From Sphingobacteriales bacterium (GTDB taxonomy: Bacteria > Bacteroidota > Bacteroidia > Chitinophagales > Chitinophagaceae): 64,000 nt of DNA. The first letter of the stretch is position 1. Every line of letters starts with the position of its first letter. Below, piece after piece: positions 28,470 through 39,300 of this stretch. Position numbers and translations under genes: made by a program. The notes beneath the pieces were generated by a model. It searched no databases. It was given only the letters and a program-made list of their open reading frames with translations, and was not told where the DNA came from. The stretch spans positions 62,001 to 126,000 of the forward strand of contig SEFT01000006.1 in NCBI GenBank assembly GCA_004144175.1. Reading direction: 5' to 3'.

Positions 28470-29201
28470 ATGAGCGCTATTAAAGTAGGAGTTGTAGAAG
28501 ACGAGGTTATTATAGCTGATAATATTATATCTGTTCTTTCAGATCTGGGCTACATTACATGCGAGCCGGCAGGTAATTATGGTGAGGCACTATCGATGCT
28601 CGGAAGTGAGCAGCCCGACATTGTATTGCTTGACATCAACCTGGCGCGAAGCAAGGACGGTATAGAGGTAGCGAAACACATCCGCAGCAGCCGAAACATC
28701 CCGGTCATCTTTCTTACTGCTAATAGCGATAGGGCCACAGTTGAACGCGCCAAGCAGGTAAATCCCAATGCATTCCTGGTAAAGCCGTTTCACGAGTCGG
28801 AGCTGTACTCTGCTATAGAAGTAGCGATCCATAATTTTTCGCAGCAACAGGCTGTGGCTGCCGCTCAGTCATCGGCAGCTAATAAGAGCTACAAGGAGTT
28901 TACCTTTATTAAAGAAGGCCAGTACTTCAATAAGGTAAATTTCTCCGACATCCTGTATCTCAGTAGCGATCATGTGTACGTTACCGTACATACTACTACT
29001 AAAAAATACCTGGTGCGTACTACAATGCAGGAGTACATAGAACGCCTTGACCCTACTAAGTTCATCCGCGCCCACCGCAGCTATGTCATAAACATGGATA
29101 GGGTAGAGAAGATCAACTCGGCATACGTCCTTATCAACGGCGAGCAGGTGCCCATGTCGAAGAACTACCGTGAAGAGATCATGCAAATGCTGAACCTCTA
29201 G
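28470..29201 (+). CDS. LytTR-family response regulator
   Basis: 243 residues. The REC domain has the acidic pair in VVEDE, phospho-acceptor Asp55 (IVLLDINLARSKDG) and Lys in LVKPF. The LytTR DNA-binding domain covers about 140-243 (DILYLSSDHVYVTV, FIRAHRSYVINMDRV). Its expected kinase is the HisKA_2 propeller protein just upstream. A direct-repeat pair that fits the LytTR consensus lies 37 bases after its stop codon, in front of the secreted-protein and giant-adhesin genes. This makes them its most likely targets. The REC part is closer in style to the HisKA_2 partner regulators (NLARSKDG) than to the other LytTR regulator at 15401. Confidence 0.93.
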   Translation: MSAIKVGVVEDEVIIADNIISVLSDLGYITCEPAGNYGEALSMLGSEQPDIVLLDINLARSKDGIEVAKHIRSSRNIPVIFLTANSDRATVERAKQVNPNAFLVKPFHESELYSAIEVAIHNFSQQQAVAAAQSSAANKSYKEFTFIKEGQYFNKVNFSDILYLSSDHVYVTVHTTTKKYLVRTTMQEYIERLDPTKFIRAHRSYVINMDRVEKINSAYVLINGEQVPMSKNYREEIMQMLNL

Positions 29202-29237
29202 CCTCGTACATATCTCCCTTTTTTATTTTTTTATTCT

Positions 29238-29267
29238 TCCGTTCAGAACATAATTCCCATCGTTCAG
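29238..29267 (+). promoter_or_regulatory. LytTR-type direct-repeat operator
   Basis: TCCGTTCAG (29238-29246) and ATCGTTCAG (29259-29267) are separated by exactly 12 bases, a 21-base period. The published LytTR half-site pattern is [TA][AC][CA]GTTN[AG][TG]; the first repeat matches 9 of 9 positions and the second 8 of 9. The identity extends to 11 bases (CGTTCAGAACA). It lies immediately upstream of the promoter candidate for 29395. Confidence 0.7.
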
Positions 29268-29276
29268 AACAATTAA

Positions 29277-29307
29277 TTGCATTCCGCATCAAAAATTAAT
29301 CCCTTTG
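29277..29307 (+). promoter_or_regulatory. Promoter candidate of the secreted-protein/adhesin unit
   Basis: A TTG at 29277-29279 (-33) and TCCCTTTG at 29300-29307 (one mismatch to TAnnTTTG) are 20 bases apart, the expected Bacteroidota spacing. The LytTR direct repeats end 9 bases upstream of the -33 box, the usual activator position. Confidence 0.5.
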
Positions 29308-29394
29308 TGTTTCGGCGCTAGCTGTGCCGTGTCTATAAGGGAATTTTTTAAGAGAGCACGTTTGGGGAAAGGAGAGAAAAACCAAACGATTGCT

Positions 29395-30360
29395 ATGCAT
29401 CACACAACATCGATTACCGGAAAAACGGCCACATTCCTGCGCAAGGGGATGGCTGCATCTTTACTTAGTTTCCTCACAGTCCTCATATCAGGCTCTTCGG
29501 CAGTACATGCCGAAGAGCTATTAAGCAGCCAAAACCCAACGGCAACGCTCCGCGGTGCAGAGCTGTACCTGGAGAGCAAGGGTGAAGGCAAGATCGTAGT
29601 ATACCTAAAGAAGTATTACGACTACAACAGCGGCAACATTTCTGAGACCGAAACGATATCGGTACAGGAAACAGGCACCATGCTGAATCGCACAGCAGTG
29701 CTAAGCAGGCAGTCGATGGAGCGCCAGGAAGATAAATCTGTTCAAACACCATCAAAGCCCAATGCAGGTATCGTATCGATAGTTGTATATAGCAAAGAGA
29801 TAGACCTGGGCCGGGAGCACAATAGCTACGACCTCACATGGGGATACGTATTTCCACTCACTGGCTTTGCCAATACCGATAATGCGGTGAACCAGGGCTT
29901 CAGCCTCACAACGCATTTCGATAACGATGGCAGCAGAGGGCAAAACAGCATGCCCAGCTTCTCATCATTGCCGCCTGTATCATTGTCGCCTATGGCCAGC
30001 TTCGTAACGTCTTTGAAGCTAACAGACCCCGAGCAAGACAAGGTAGTAGTTGAATTGGATGCGCCGCAGTCGTTGACAAGTACACACCCGGGCGCATCGC
30101 AAGCGCAGAATACACCCGCCCAAGTACTGGAAGGAACGGTTGTAACAGACAAGGCACCCTTCCGCAAGCTGGAGCTCAAGATAGACTATACAGCGGCAAA
30201 TCCGCTTAAGGCAAAAAGCATCTCCATTGCAGCTAATAATGACTTCAGGTGCACTGCGGGCGAAATGGGTAAATACCTGATGGCTCTAAGTGTAAAAGAG
30301 TATAATGCTGAAAAGCTGGCCAGCACGCACCAGTTGGTATTCATCGTAGATGTCAAATAA
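29395..30360 (+). CDS. Secreted protein of unknown function upstream of giant adhesin
   Basis: 321 residues from ATG 29395; the frame is open further up from a TTG at 29305, but that lies inside the promoter. A long signal region has its hydrophobic core at ASLLSFLTVLISGSSAV and a likely cleavage after VHA. The mature part is beta-rich, with GAELYLESKGEGKIVVYLKK at its start and EYNAEKLASTHQLVFIVDVK at its end, no T9SS domain and no lipobox. I do not recognise a family. It stands 39 bases before the 3958-residue adhesin, behind the LytTR operator, so it is probably a co-expressed surface or periplasmic partner, such as a subunit that helps export, anchor or cap the adhesin (inference). Confidence 0.65.
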   Translation: MHHTTSITGKTATFLRKGMAASLLSFLTVLISGSSAVHAEELLSSQNPTATLRGAELYLESKGEGKIVVYLKKYYDYNSGNISETETISVQETGTMLNRTAVLSRQSMERQEDKSVQTPSKPNAGIVSIVVYSKEIDLGREHNSYDLTWGYVFPLTGFANTDNAVNQGFSLTTHFDNDGSRGQNSMPSFSSLPPVSLSPMASFVTSLKLTDPEQDKVVVELDAPQSLTSTHPGASQAQNTPAQVLEGTVVTDKAPFRKLELKIDYTAANPLKAKSISIAANNDFRCTAGEMGKYLMALSVKEYNAEKLASTHQLVFIVDVK

Positions 30361-30399
30361 GTTATCTCACAAAATCCATAAAGTATCAAGTACTCACAA

Positions 30400-33300
30400 A
30401 TGAAAAGTTTCGCTCCATTACTGCGCTGGACCTTAAGTCTGGCCATTGTATGTCTGGGTAGCGTCGCGAACGCAGCAGACTACTATTGGAAGGGAGGGAC
30501 AGGTCAATGGACTGACCTGACCCACTGGGCGACCACCTCCGGTGGCTCGGTCAGCCCGACCATTGTTCCCACGCCTTTGGACAACGTTATCTTCGATGGT
30601 AACTCATTCCCATCCAACGGCGGTACCGTAACGATCAGTTTCCAGTCTTTCTGTAACAACTTTACAGTAACATCCGGCGTAGGCTCGGGGGTGACTTTCA
30701 ACTTCAACAACGGACTACTCATCAGTGGCGCGTTATCGTCGGCTCCTACGGGCACGCTTACGTGGAACCAAACAACATTACTGCAGGTAGCCAATGGTAT
30801 TTCACTGTCAAAGGTGAACTATAACATGGCTGCCAGCAATAGCAATGTAACGGTTGCTGCCGGCAACCTTACCCTAAGCAATGGTGCGCATTGGAATTAT
30901 ACCTCTAATGCAACCGTAGCACTTTCAGGCGCAGGCGCTACCATCGTAATGGATGGAACGGCCAGGTACACGCAGAACAATGGTACCCTGAATATTGGTG
31001 GCTCAATGACCGTTCCGTCGGGAGCAACCTTCAATAGCCAATGTAGCAAAAACTTTGTCGGCAACTTCGTGATGCAGGCAGGCGCTCTGGGAACTATTGG
31101 TGGAACCTGGAATATACAAAATGGTAGCTTTAAGCTAGACCCCGCAGCAAATATCACTATAGGTGGCATGGCTGTATATCTGAATACGACAGCCGCAAAC
31201 AACTATGAAATAGAAACAGGCGGCAGAGACGTAAAACGTATTGAATTAAACGGAACGAATTTTAATGCTGAGTATAAACTCGTAGATAACTTTAACGCGA
31301 CAGGAGATGGCCTTTTTATTTACGCAAATAAGTTTAAGTCGAACGGAAAAGATATAAGATGTGCACGCTTCTATAGCTGGACAAGCGGAGTGCTATCTAT
31401 CGACCTTACCGGTACCGATACGGTTTTTGCTGATTACGAATTCCGTATTTATCCATCGACAAATACAACCTTTATTGGTAGCCCTGTTATCAAGATGACG
31501 TCGGCAAATCATATGACGTTCATCCCGGGTAGCAAAATTATGGGCGATGTGATCATTAATAATACCAACACCGGTGATGCGCAGATACATCTGCAATACA
31601 TGGCTACGGTACGCGATATGATCATCAACGGTAACGGAAGGCAGTACCTGAGAATGTACGACAACGGTACATATCGCAATTTCATTTTCAATCATACCAA
31701 TACCGCGGTTAACAGCACCGGCGCCCAAACAATGGACGTGTATGGTAATAATACCATTACCGGTTCTTTTATATATAATGCAGCCAGTGCTAACATGAAG
31801 CCAACCTGGAACTTCCAGGGAAGCAATACTATTAATGTGCTGAACTGGAATAACGATATCTCTTACTGGCGGTTAGGCGGCAACACTACGCAAACCATTA
31901 CCGATCTGAAACCAATGACCGGTACTTGCGCCAGGCCTATTTTCATACAGTCGATGAATACAGGTATCCAAGGTAGAATTTCGCAGGCCACGGGTTCGGT
32001 AGTTGCTGACTGGGTGCTCCTGCAAGATTCGCGCGCCATGGGCGGAGCAGCTTTCACCGCTACTAATGCGATCGATCTTGGTAACAATACGGGTTGGACG
32101 ATCACGCCAATTTCAGCTCAAACATTTTACTGGATAGGCGGAACGGGTAACTGGAACGATCCGGCACACTGGTCGCTTAGCTCTGGCGGAGCAGCGGGTT
32201 GCGCTGTACCTACACGTATCGATAGCGTTGTTTTTGACACGGCATCGTTTACAGCTACCAATCAGTTCTGTACCATCAATCAGAACGCAGAGTGTAAAAA
32301 CATGATCTGGCGCAACATCAAAACCGGCGCCGGTATCAACGGTAGCTCTCAGATCGATATCTATGGCTCATTAGAACTCTCTGCAACGATGAACTATAAC
32401 CACGGCGGTTATATACTCTTCCAGTCGACAACGGCTGGTAACACAATTCGTACAAACGGTAAAACGGTTACGTCATATTTCCAGTTCCAGTGTCTTAACT
32501 CAAACAATGGTGAGTACACGCTATTGGATAAACTGACCTCTACAAACTGGGTTTTGATCAATTACGGTAAGTTCTACTCCGGCGGAAACGATATCGATGT
32601 TCACTCGTTTTATGCTAATGACTACTTTAACAGGGTCGACTTCACAGGTACATCACTTATACGCGTAAACAACTACTTCCGTATGTGGACCAATACCACA
32701 CTGGTATTGCCAATAACGACGGAGATCAGGTTTGATGGTGTTAACCACTTCTATTTCCAGTCGAACGCTTCTTCATACGCCACGCGTAAAACCTATGGCC
32801 TGGTTACGATGACCAACCCGAATACAGCCGGGTATGAATTGCTGATGCAGGGTAACTTTAATAGTGTACATAAGCTCAGGATAAACTATCATGGCAACAA
32901 CCGTATCCATTTTGAGCAAAACTATTCTACGTACGATTCTATTATTGCCAACTACACGCATCCTAACTATAATACCGACCTGCATTTCAATATCTACGGT
33001 CAGTACGATACCGTGAATGCAGTAGTGGTTAGGTCGACAGGTAGTGCACGCCCGAGGGTGTTCATACCATATTGGATGAAGATTAATAACCTCTATATAC
33101 AGAATGCATCTGAATGGACGGTATGGCCAAACACCAATCAGGTATCAACATACGGCAACATCACCCTGCTGGGTACATGTAGCCCTAAGATGCTGGTGAG
33201 GAATACTACCGCGGGTAGTAACCAGGCCATCATCAACTGTACAGGCACTGCAACAGCGGACAATTGCCTGATGAAAGACATCAAGATACAGGGTGGTGGC

Positions 33301-36300
33301 ACTTATACATCCAACAACTCGGTAAACGCAGGTAACGTTACCGGCTGGACTGTTGGCAATGGTACCAACTACTACTGGATCGGCGGCACAGGTAACTGGA
33401 ACGACGGTAACAAGTGGGCACTAAACAGTGGTGGCACAGCATCAGGCTGTATACCAACACAGGCCGACAACGTGTTCTTTGATGTGAACTCATTCACTGC
33501 TCAAAACCAAACGGTAAATGTGAACGTAGCGGCTCAGTTCAAAAACATGGTGTGGAACAATGTGAACAAACCAATCTTAGGAGGTGGAAGCACCCTGGAA
33601 TGTTTTGGATCATTGACACTGGCGCCAAACGTAGCCTGGAACAACAGCAACTGGCTTTATTTCCAGTCGCGCAGTACGGGCAATACAGTGAAGGCAAGCG
33701 GTGTTACGCTTGGGAACGTTATATTCAACGGTGAAGGCACATATACAGGTGGCTGGTCACTGCAGGATAGTATTAAAGTAACCAACGACCTGGTATTCAG
33801 AACGGGTAGCTTCAGCTCGAATGGTTATAACCTTGCCGGCAGAAGCATCTATAATGATAATAACAGCGCCTTAAACAATATTGACTTTACAGGTACTACC
33901 AACATCAACGTAAACAGCCAGTTCCGTATGGAGCCTTCAACGGTGTTTAACATCGGCGATGCTGCTATCAGGTACACGTTCTCTAACTCCAACTTTGTAT
34001 TCAATGGTGGAAACCGTACTTATAAAGATGTGTATTTCAATACAGGCACAGGTACGCCTATCATTGACATGAACGGTAACAATACGGTTAACAACGTTTA
34101 TATCACGGCATCTACATGGCCTACGATAAACCTGAACAACAATGCTACCTATAACGATATCAGCATGGTATTTACAAATGCCACTACTAATATCCCACAG
34201 GTAAAACTGGCAGGTACGAACAATATCAATACGCTGAGCATTACCTCTACAGGTAACGGCGGCCCGTACATCACGCTCCAGGAGAACAATACGTTCAATA
34301 GCCTTGTGGCTTCAGGTCTGGGTACACGTCTGTATCTTGGCTCGGCACGTACACAAACGGTTAATAACGTACTGGCGCTGGGTAACGGTAGCTTCCCGGT
34401 AATGGTGCAGGCTACTACTGCCGGTACGCAGGCTACTATTTACAAGCCGTCAGGCCTTGTTTGTCTTGACTATGTATTGATGAAAGACATTAAAGGAAAT
34501 GGTTTGTCAAATGGTGCAGGTGGTATACAGACACAATACTTTGCAGGTGCAAGCAGTGTGAACCTGGGTAATAATACCAACTGGACATTCTCTTCTTGTA
34601 ACGCGTACTACTGGGTAGGTGATGGTGGTAACTGGAGCGACGTAGGGCACTGGGCTACATCTTCGGGTGGCACTACACTACACAGCGCACCTCCTTCGGC
34701 CAGCGACAATGTATTCTTCGATGCCAACTCATTTACACAAAGCGGGCAGACTGTAACAATAAATGTGGCAAACGCAGCTTGTAAGAATATGAAATGGGCT
34801 TCGGCTTCATTTAACCCAACACTGGCAGGTAACACCAACATCGACATCTATGGCGACCTGGATCTGATCACTGCAATGAACCAGAGCTTTACCGGTAACT
34901 GGAACTTTGAAGCAGATGATGACGACAACACGCTGAACAGCGCAGGTAAGTCAATGACCAACGTGAACTTCATAGGTGGCAACTCAGGCCAGGGTAAATG
35001 GACGCTGCAGAACCCACTGGTAGTAAGTAACGATCTGAACTTAGATAATGGTACGCTGGCGTCTAACAACAAAAACATCACAACCAAAAACTTCAATAGT
35101 ACTACATCAAATACCCGTTCGCTGCAATTAGGTAGCTCTACGGTAACGATCAATAACGGTAGCTGGAATCCATCTACACTGAACAACGCTACCTTGGTAG
35201 AAGGTACTTCTACGATTGTAGTTACAGGTAACACGTCTGCATCGTTCCTTGGTAACGGACTGACTTATAATAATGTGACCTTTACTGCTAATCCTGCACT
35301 GAGCGCAAGCATCACAGGTAGCAATACTGTTTCTAACACGCTGACTATATCTGCGGGTATGGACCTTTCAGTTGCATCTTCATCGGTGCAAACGATGGGC
35401 AACCTGGTGGCTAACGCAAGCTGCGGTAGCCCGATCAGCCTTCACGCTTCTACCGGTGGTACATTTGCTACCTTCAGCAAAAGCAGTGGTGTAGTAAACG
35501 TGAAATTCCTGAACATACAGGATATGAAGGCTCAGGGCGGCGCTACGTATAACGCCAACTTCAGCTCTAACCTTGGCGGCAATACTGGATGGAACTTTAC
35601 ATCTGCACCAAATATTGATGCAACTGTATCGTCTACATTCGTAAACTGTAGCTCTAACAACAATGGTACAGCGACTGTTGATACAGTACTGGGTGGTATC
35701 ACTCCATATACTTACCTGTGGTCTACTTCAGAAACTTCACGTTCTATCAGCAGCCTGATACCGGGTACGTACACGGTAAAAGTTACCGACTCGTCGGGTT
35801 GTAGCGTTACAAAGAACATCAATGTGGTGAACAACCCGGCTACTATTACAGCGGTTCCGTTCTCTACTTCTGCTTCTAACGTATGCCAGGGTACAGCGAT
35901 CAGCTTTACCGCAGGTACGCCTGCACAGGCTGTAAGCGGCTACTCCTGGAACTTCGGTGACTTTAGCGCTTCTACTGCACAGAACTTTACAAAAACCTAT
36001 GGCGCAGCAGGTACATACAATGTATCACTGTCATACATCGACGCAAACGGATGTCCTGCAATAGCAACATCGGTTGTTCGTGTTTCAAGCGTTTCTCGTA
36101 CTATCAACAGCACTAACATCTCTTGTAACGGTGCCGCTAACGGTACTATCACAGTAAATGCCACAGGCGGTATCCCTCCTTATCAGTATTCTATCGATAA
36201 CGGCGCTAGTTATGTATCGTCGGGCAGCTTCACAAGCCTTACCCCGGGTACATATACAGTACGCGTTAAAGATTCGATCAACTGTAGCGCAGCTGCACAG

Positions 36301-39300
36301 AATGTTACTATCTCGCAGCCTGCTCAACAGCTTAGCTTCAGTGCATCTGTTACAGGTGTTACCTGCGCAGGTACTGCCAACGGCGGCATCCTGGTAAGCG
36401 CGGCAGGTGGTACAGTCCCTTATAACTATTCTATCAATAACGGTATCCTTTACCTGACATCTAACAATTTCCAGAACCTGACTACCGGCAACTATAATGT
36501 GATCGTTCGTGATGCGAATGGTTGTGTGGCTGCTACACAGGCTAAGACGATCAGCGTGTCGGATAATGTGAAACCAACTATTACTTGCCCTGGCAATATC
36601 AGCACCGGCAGCACAGGATGCACACAGTTCGTAACGGTACCTGCTCCTGCTACCGGCGACAACTGCGGTGTAGCCTCGGTAACAAATAGCTACAATAACA
36701 CGGCTAACGCCAGCGATGAGTATCCTGTCGGTATTACACAAGTGATATGGACGGTGGTAGACGTGAACAACAACGTAGAAAGGTGTACGATGACTGTGAC
36801 TATAACTGGTCCGGAAATCAACATCACAGGTAATAACAATACAATCGTAGATGGTGATAATACCCCTGCTACATCAGACAATACAGATTTCGGATCGGTA
36901 ACTACAGGTGGTACAGTGACTAAGAGCTTCGTGATCAAGAATGCAGGTACTACTAATCTGGTGATCAACAGTGTTGGTATCACAGGTGTAAATGCATCGT
37001 CATTTGCTATCCCTTCTGCTACTTATCCTGTAACGATCACTCCGGGTAACGTATATACGGTAAATGCGAGCTTTATGCCGGTTACTCTCGGTTCTTATAG
37101 CGCAGTACTGAATGTAAACAATACAGATTGCGATGAATCAGCTTACGAATTTGCAATAGCGGGTACAGGTATCTGTCCTCAGCTTACTGCAAGTGTAACA
37201 GGTACAACGGCAGTATGCCCCGGCGCTAATGCTGCCATCAACTTCGGCGGACAAGCTAATAACGTAGTGACATATGCTGTAAACGGCGGCGCAAACCAGA
37301 CCATTACATTGAATGGTGCCGGTAGTGCATCACTTACAGTAACTCCTGCTGCAACATCTACATATGCTATCGTTAGCGTATCGGATGGTACTTGCAGCAA
37401 CGGCATCTCTGGTCAAAGTGCAACGGTTATTATCAATCAACTGCCTGTTGCTTATACGGTAACTGGCGGCGGCAGCTACTGCAACGGCGGCACAGGTGTT
37501 GCTATTGGCCTGAGCAATTCTCAATCAGGCGTTAGCTATCAGCTGGTAAATGGTACTACTAATGTAGGTAGCCCTGTATCTGGTAATGGTTTAGCTATTA
37601 GCTTCGGTAACCAAATGGCAGCCGGTACATACTCGGTAGTGGCTACGAATAACAGCACATCTTGTGTAAACAATATGTCGAATACAACAGCTGTTTCTAT
37701 CAACAACCTGCCTGCTGTTTACAATGTAAGCGGTGGCGGTAGCTACTGCTCTGGCGGCACAGGTGTTGCCATAGGCCTTAGCGGTTCGGAAACTGGTGTT
37801 AACTATCAACTGAAAAACGGCAATACCAATGTGGGCAGTGCAGTTGCAGGTACAGGTTCGGCTATCAGCTTCGGATCTATGACCACAGCGGGTGCTTACA
37901 CGGTAGTGGCTACAAATGCAATAACAAGCTGCGTAAGCAACATGGGCGGAAACGCTGCGGTAGTAATAAATCCACTGCCAACTGTGCTTACTTCAGCTAC
38001 AAACCCGGTTAATGCAGGCTTTACACTGACGTTGACGGCTTCAGGCGCATCAACTTATGCATGGAGCGGACCCGGTGGCTTTACGGCTACGGGTAGCCCG
38101 GCTACACGCACATCTATGCAACTGGCAGATGCAGGCGTATATACTGTAACAGGTACAGACGCAAATGGCTGCTCCAACACGGCAAGCGTTAGCGTAACGG
38201 TGAATCCTCCGGCTACAGCGCTCAGCTTCGGTAACGGAAATGATTATATCGTTTCTGCCAACAACATCGACATTACAGGTAACCAACCAAGGACCATCGA
38301 ATATTGGGGCCGACTAAATGGCGGTTACCAGCACCAGGTAAACTGGGGTACTACAGGCCAGGACAACCGCGCCTTCGGTACGTTCACGGTAGACAACGTA
38401 CTGCTGTTCTACGGCTGGAGCTCAGGTGACTTCGTGGTATCGAACTTTACTCCGGACAATAACCTGCACCATATCGCAGTGTCTTACGATGGTACAGATG
38501 TGCGTTTCTATGTAGATGGCGTGCTGAAGAACCAGGTGGCACGTAGCCTGAACACAGGTAACGGTAAAGTGTACATCGGTGTGCGTGAGGACGTGGCTAA
38601 TAACGTAGCCAACTATTCCGGTTCGCTGGATGAGGTACGTATCTGGAACCGCGTACTTTGCACGGAAGAGATACAGCTGCACAAAAACTGCGAGCTTAAT
38701 GGTAATGAAAATGGCCTGGTACTACATTACAAACTGAACCATGGCTTCGTAAATGCGAATAACGCAGGTGTTATCACAGCGGTAGATAATTCTCCGTCGG
38801 GTAACAACGGTACACTGGTGAACTTCTCGTTGACCGGTACATCGTCTAACTGGATAGCGAACGGCGGTGCAAGCGGAAGCTGCGCTCCATACACAGTAGC
38901 CGACATCAACCTGAAAGGAAACGGCAATACGATCCTGAATAATACAACTGCACTGTCTACTGCCAACAATACAGATATGGGCACAACGGCTGTTGGCACT
39001 CCTGTTACGAAGCAGTTTACAGTGGAGAACACAGGATCTGCTCCTCTGGTAGTTAGCGGCATCAGCTTCACAGGTACCGGCGCTGCTATGTTCAGCACAT
39101 CGGGCATCAGCTTCCCTGCTACTGTTGCAGCCGGCGGCAAAGCTACCTTCAATGTTGTGTTCAATGGTACAGGTGTTGCTACTTATAATGCAACCGTAAA
39201 CATTGCCAGCAATGATTGCGATGAGAATCCTTACAAATATGCAGTAAAAGGTGTTACAACCTGCTCTATGCCTGCGTTCACATCTTGCCCAAGCAATCAA

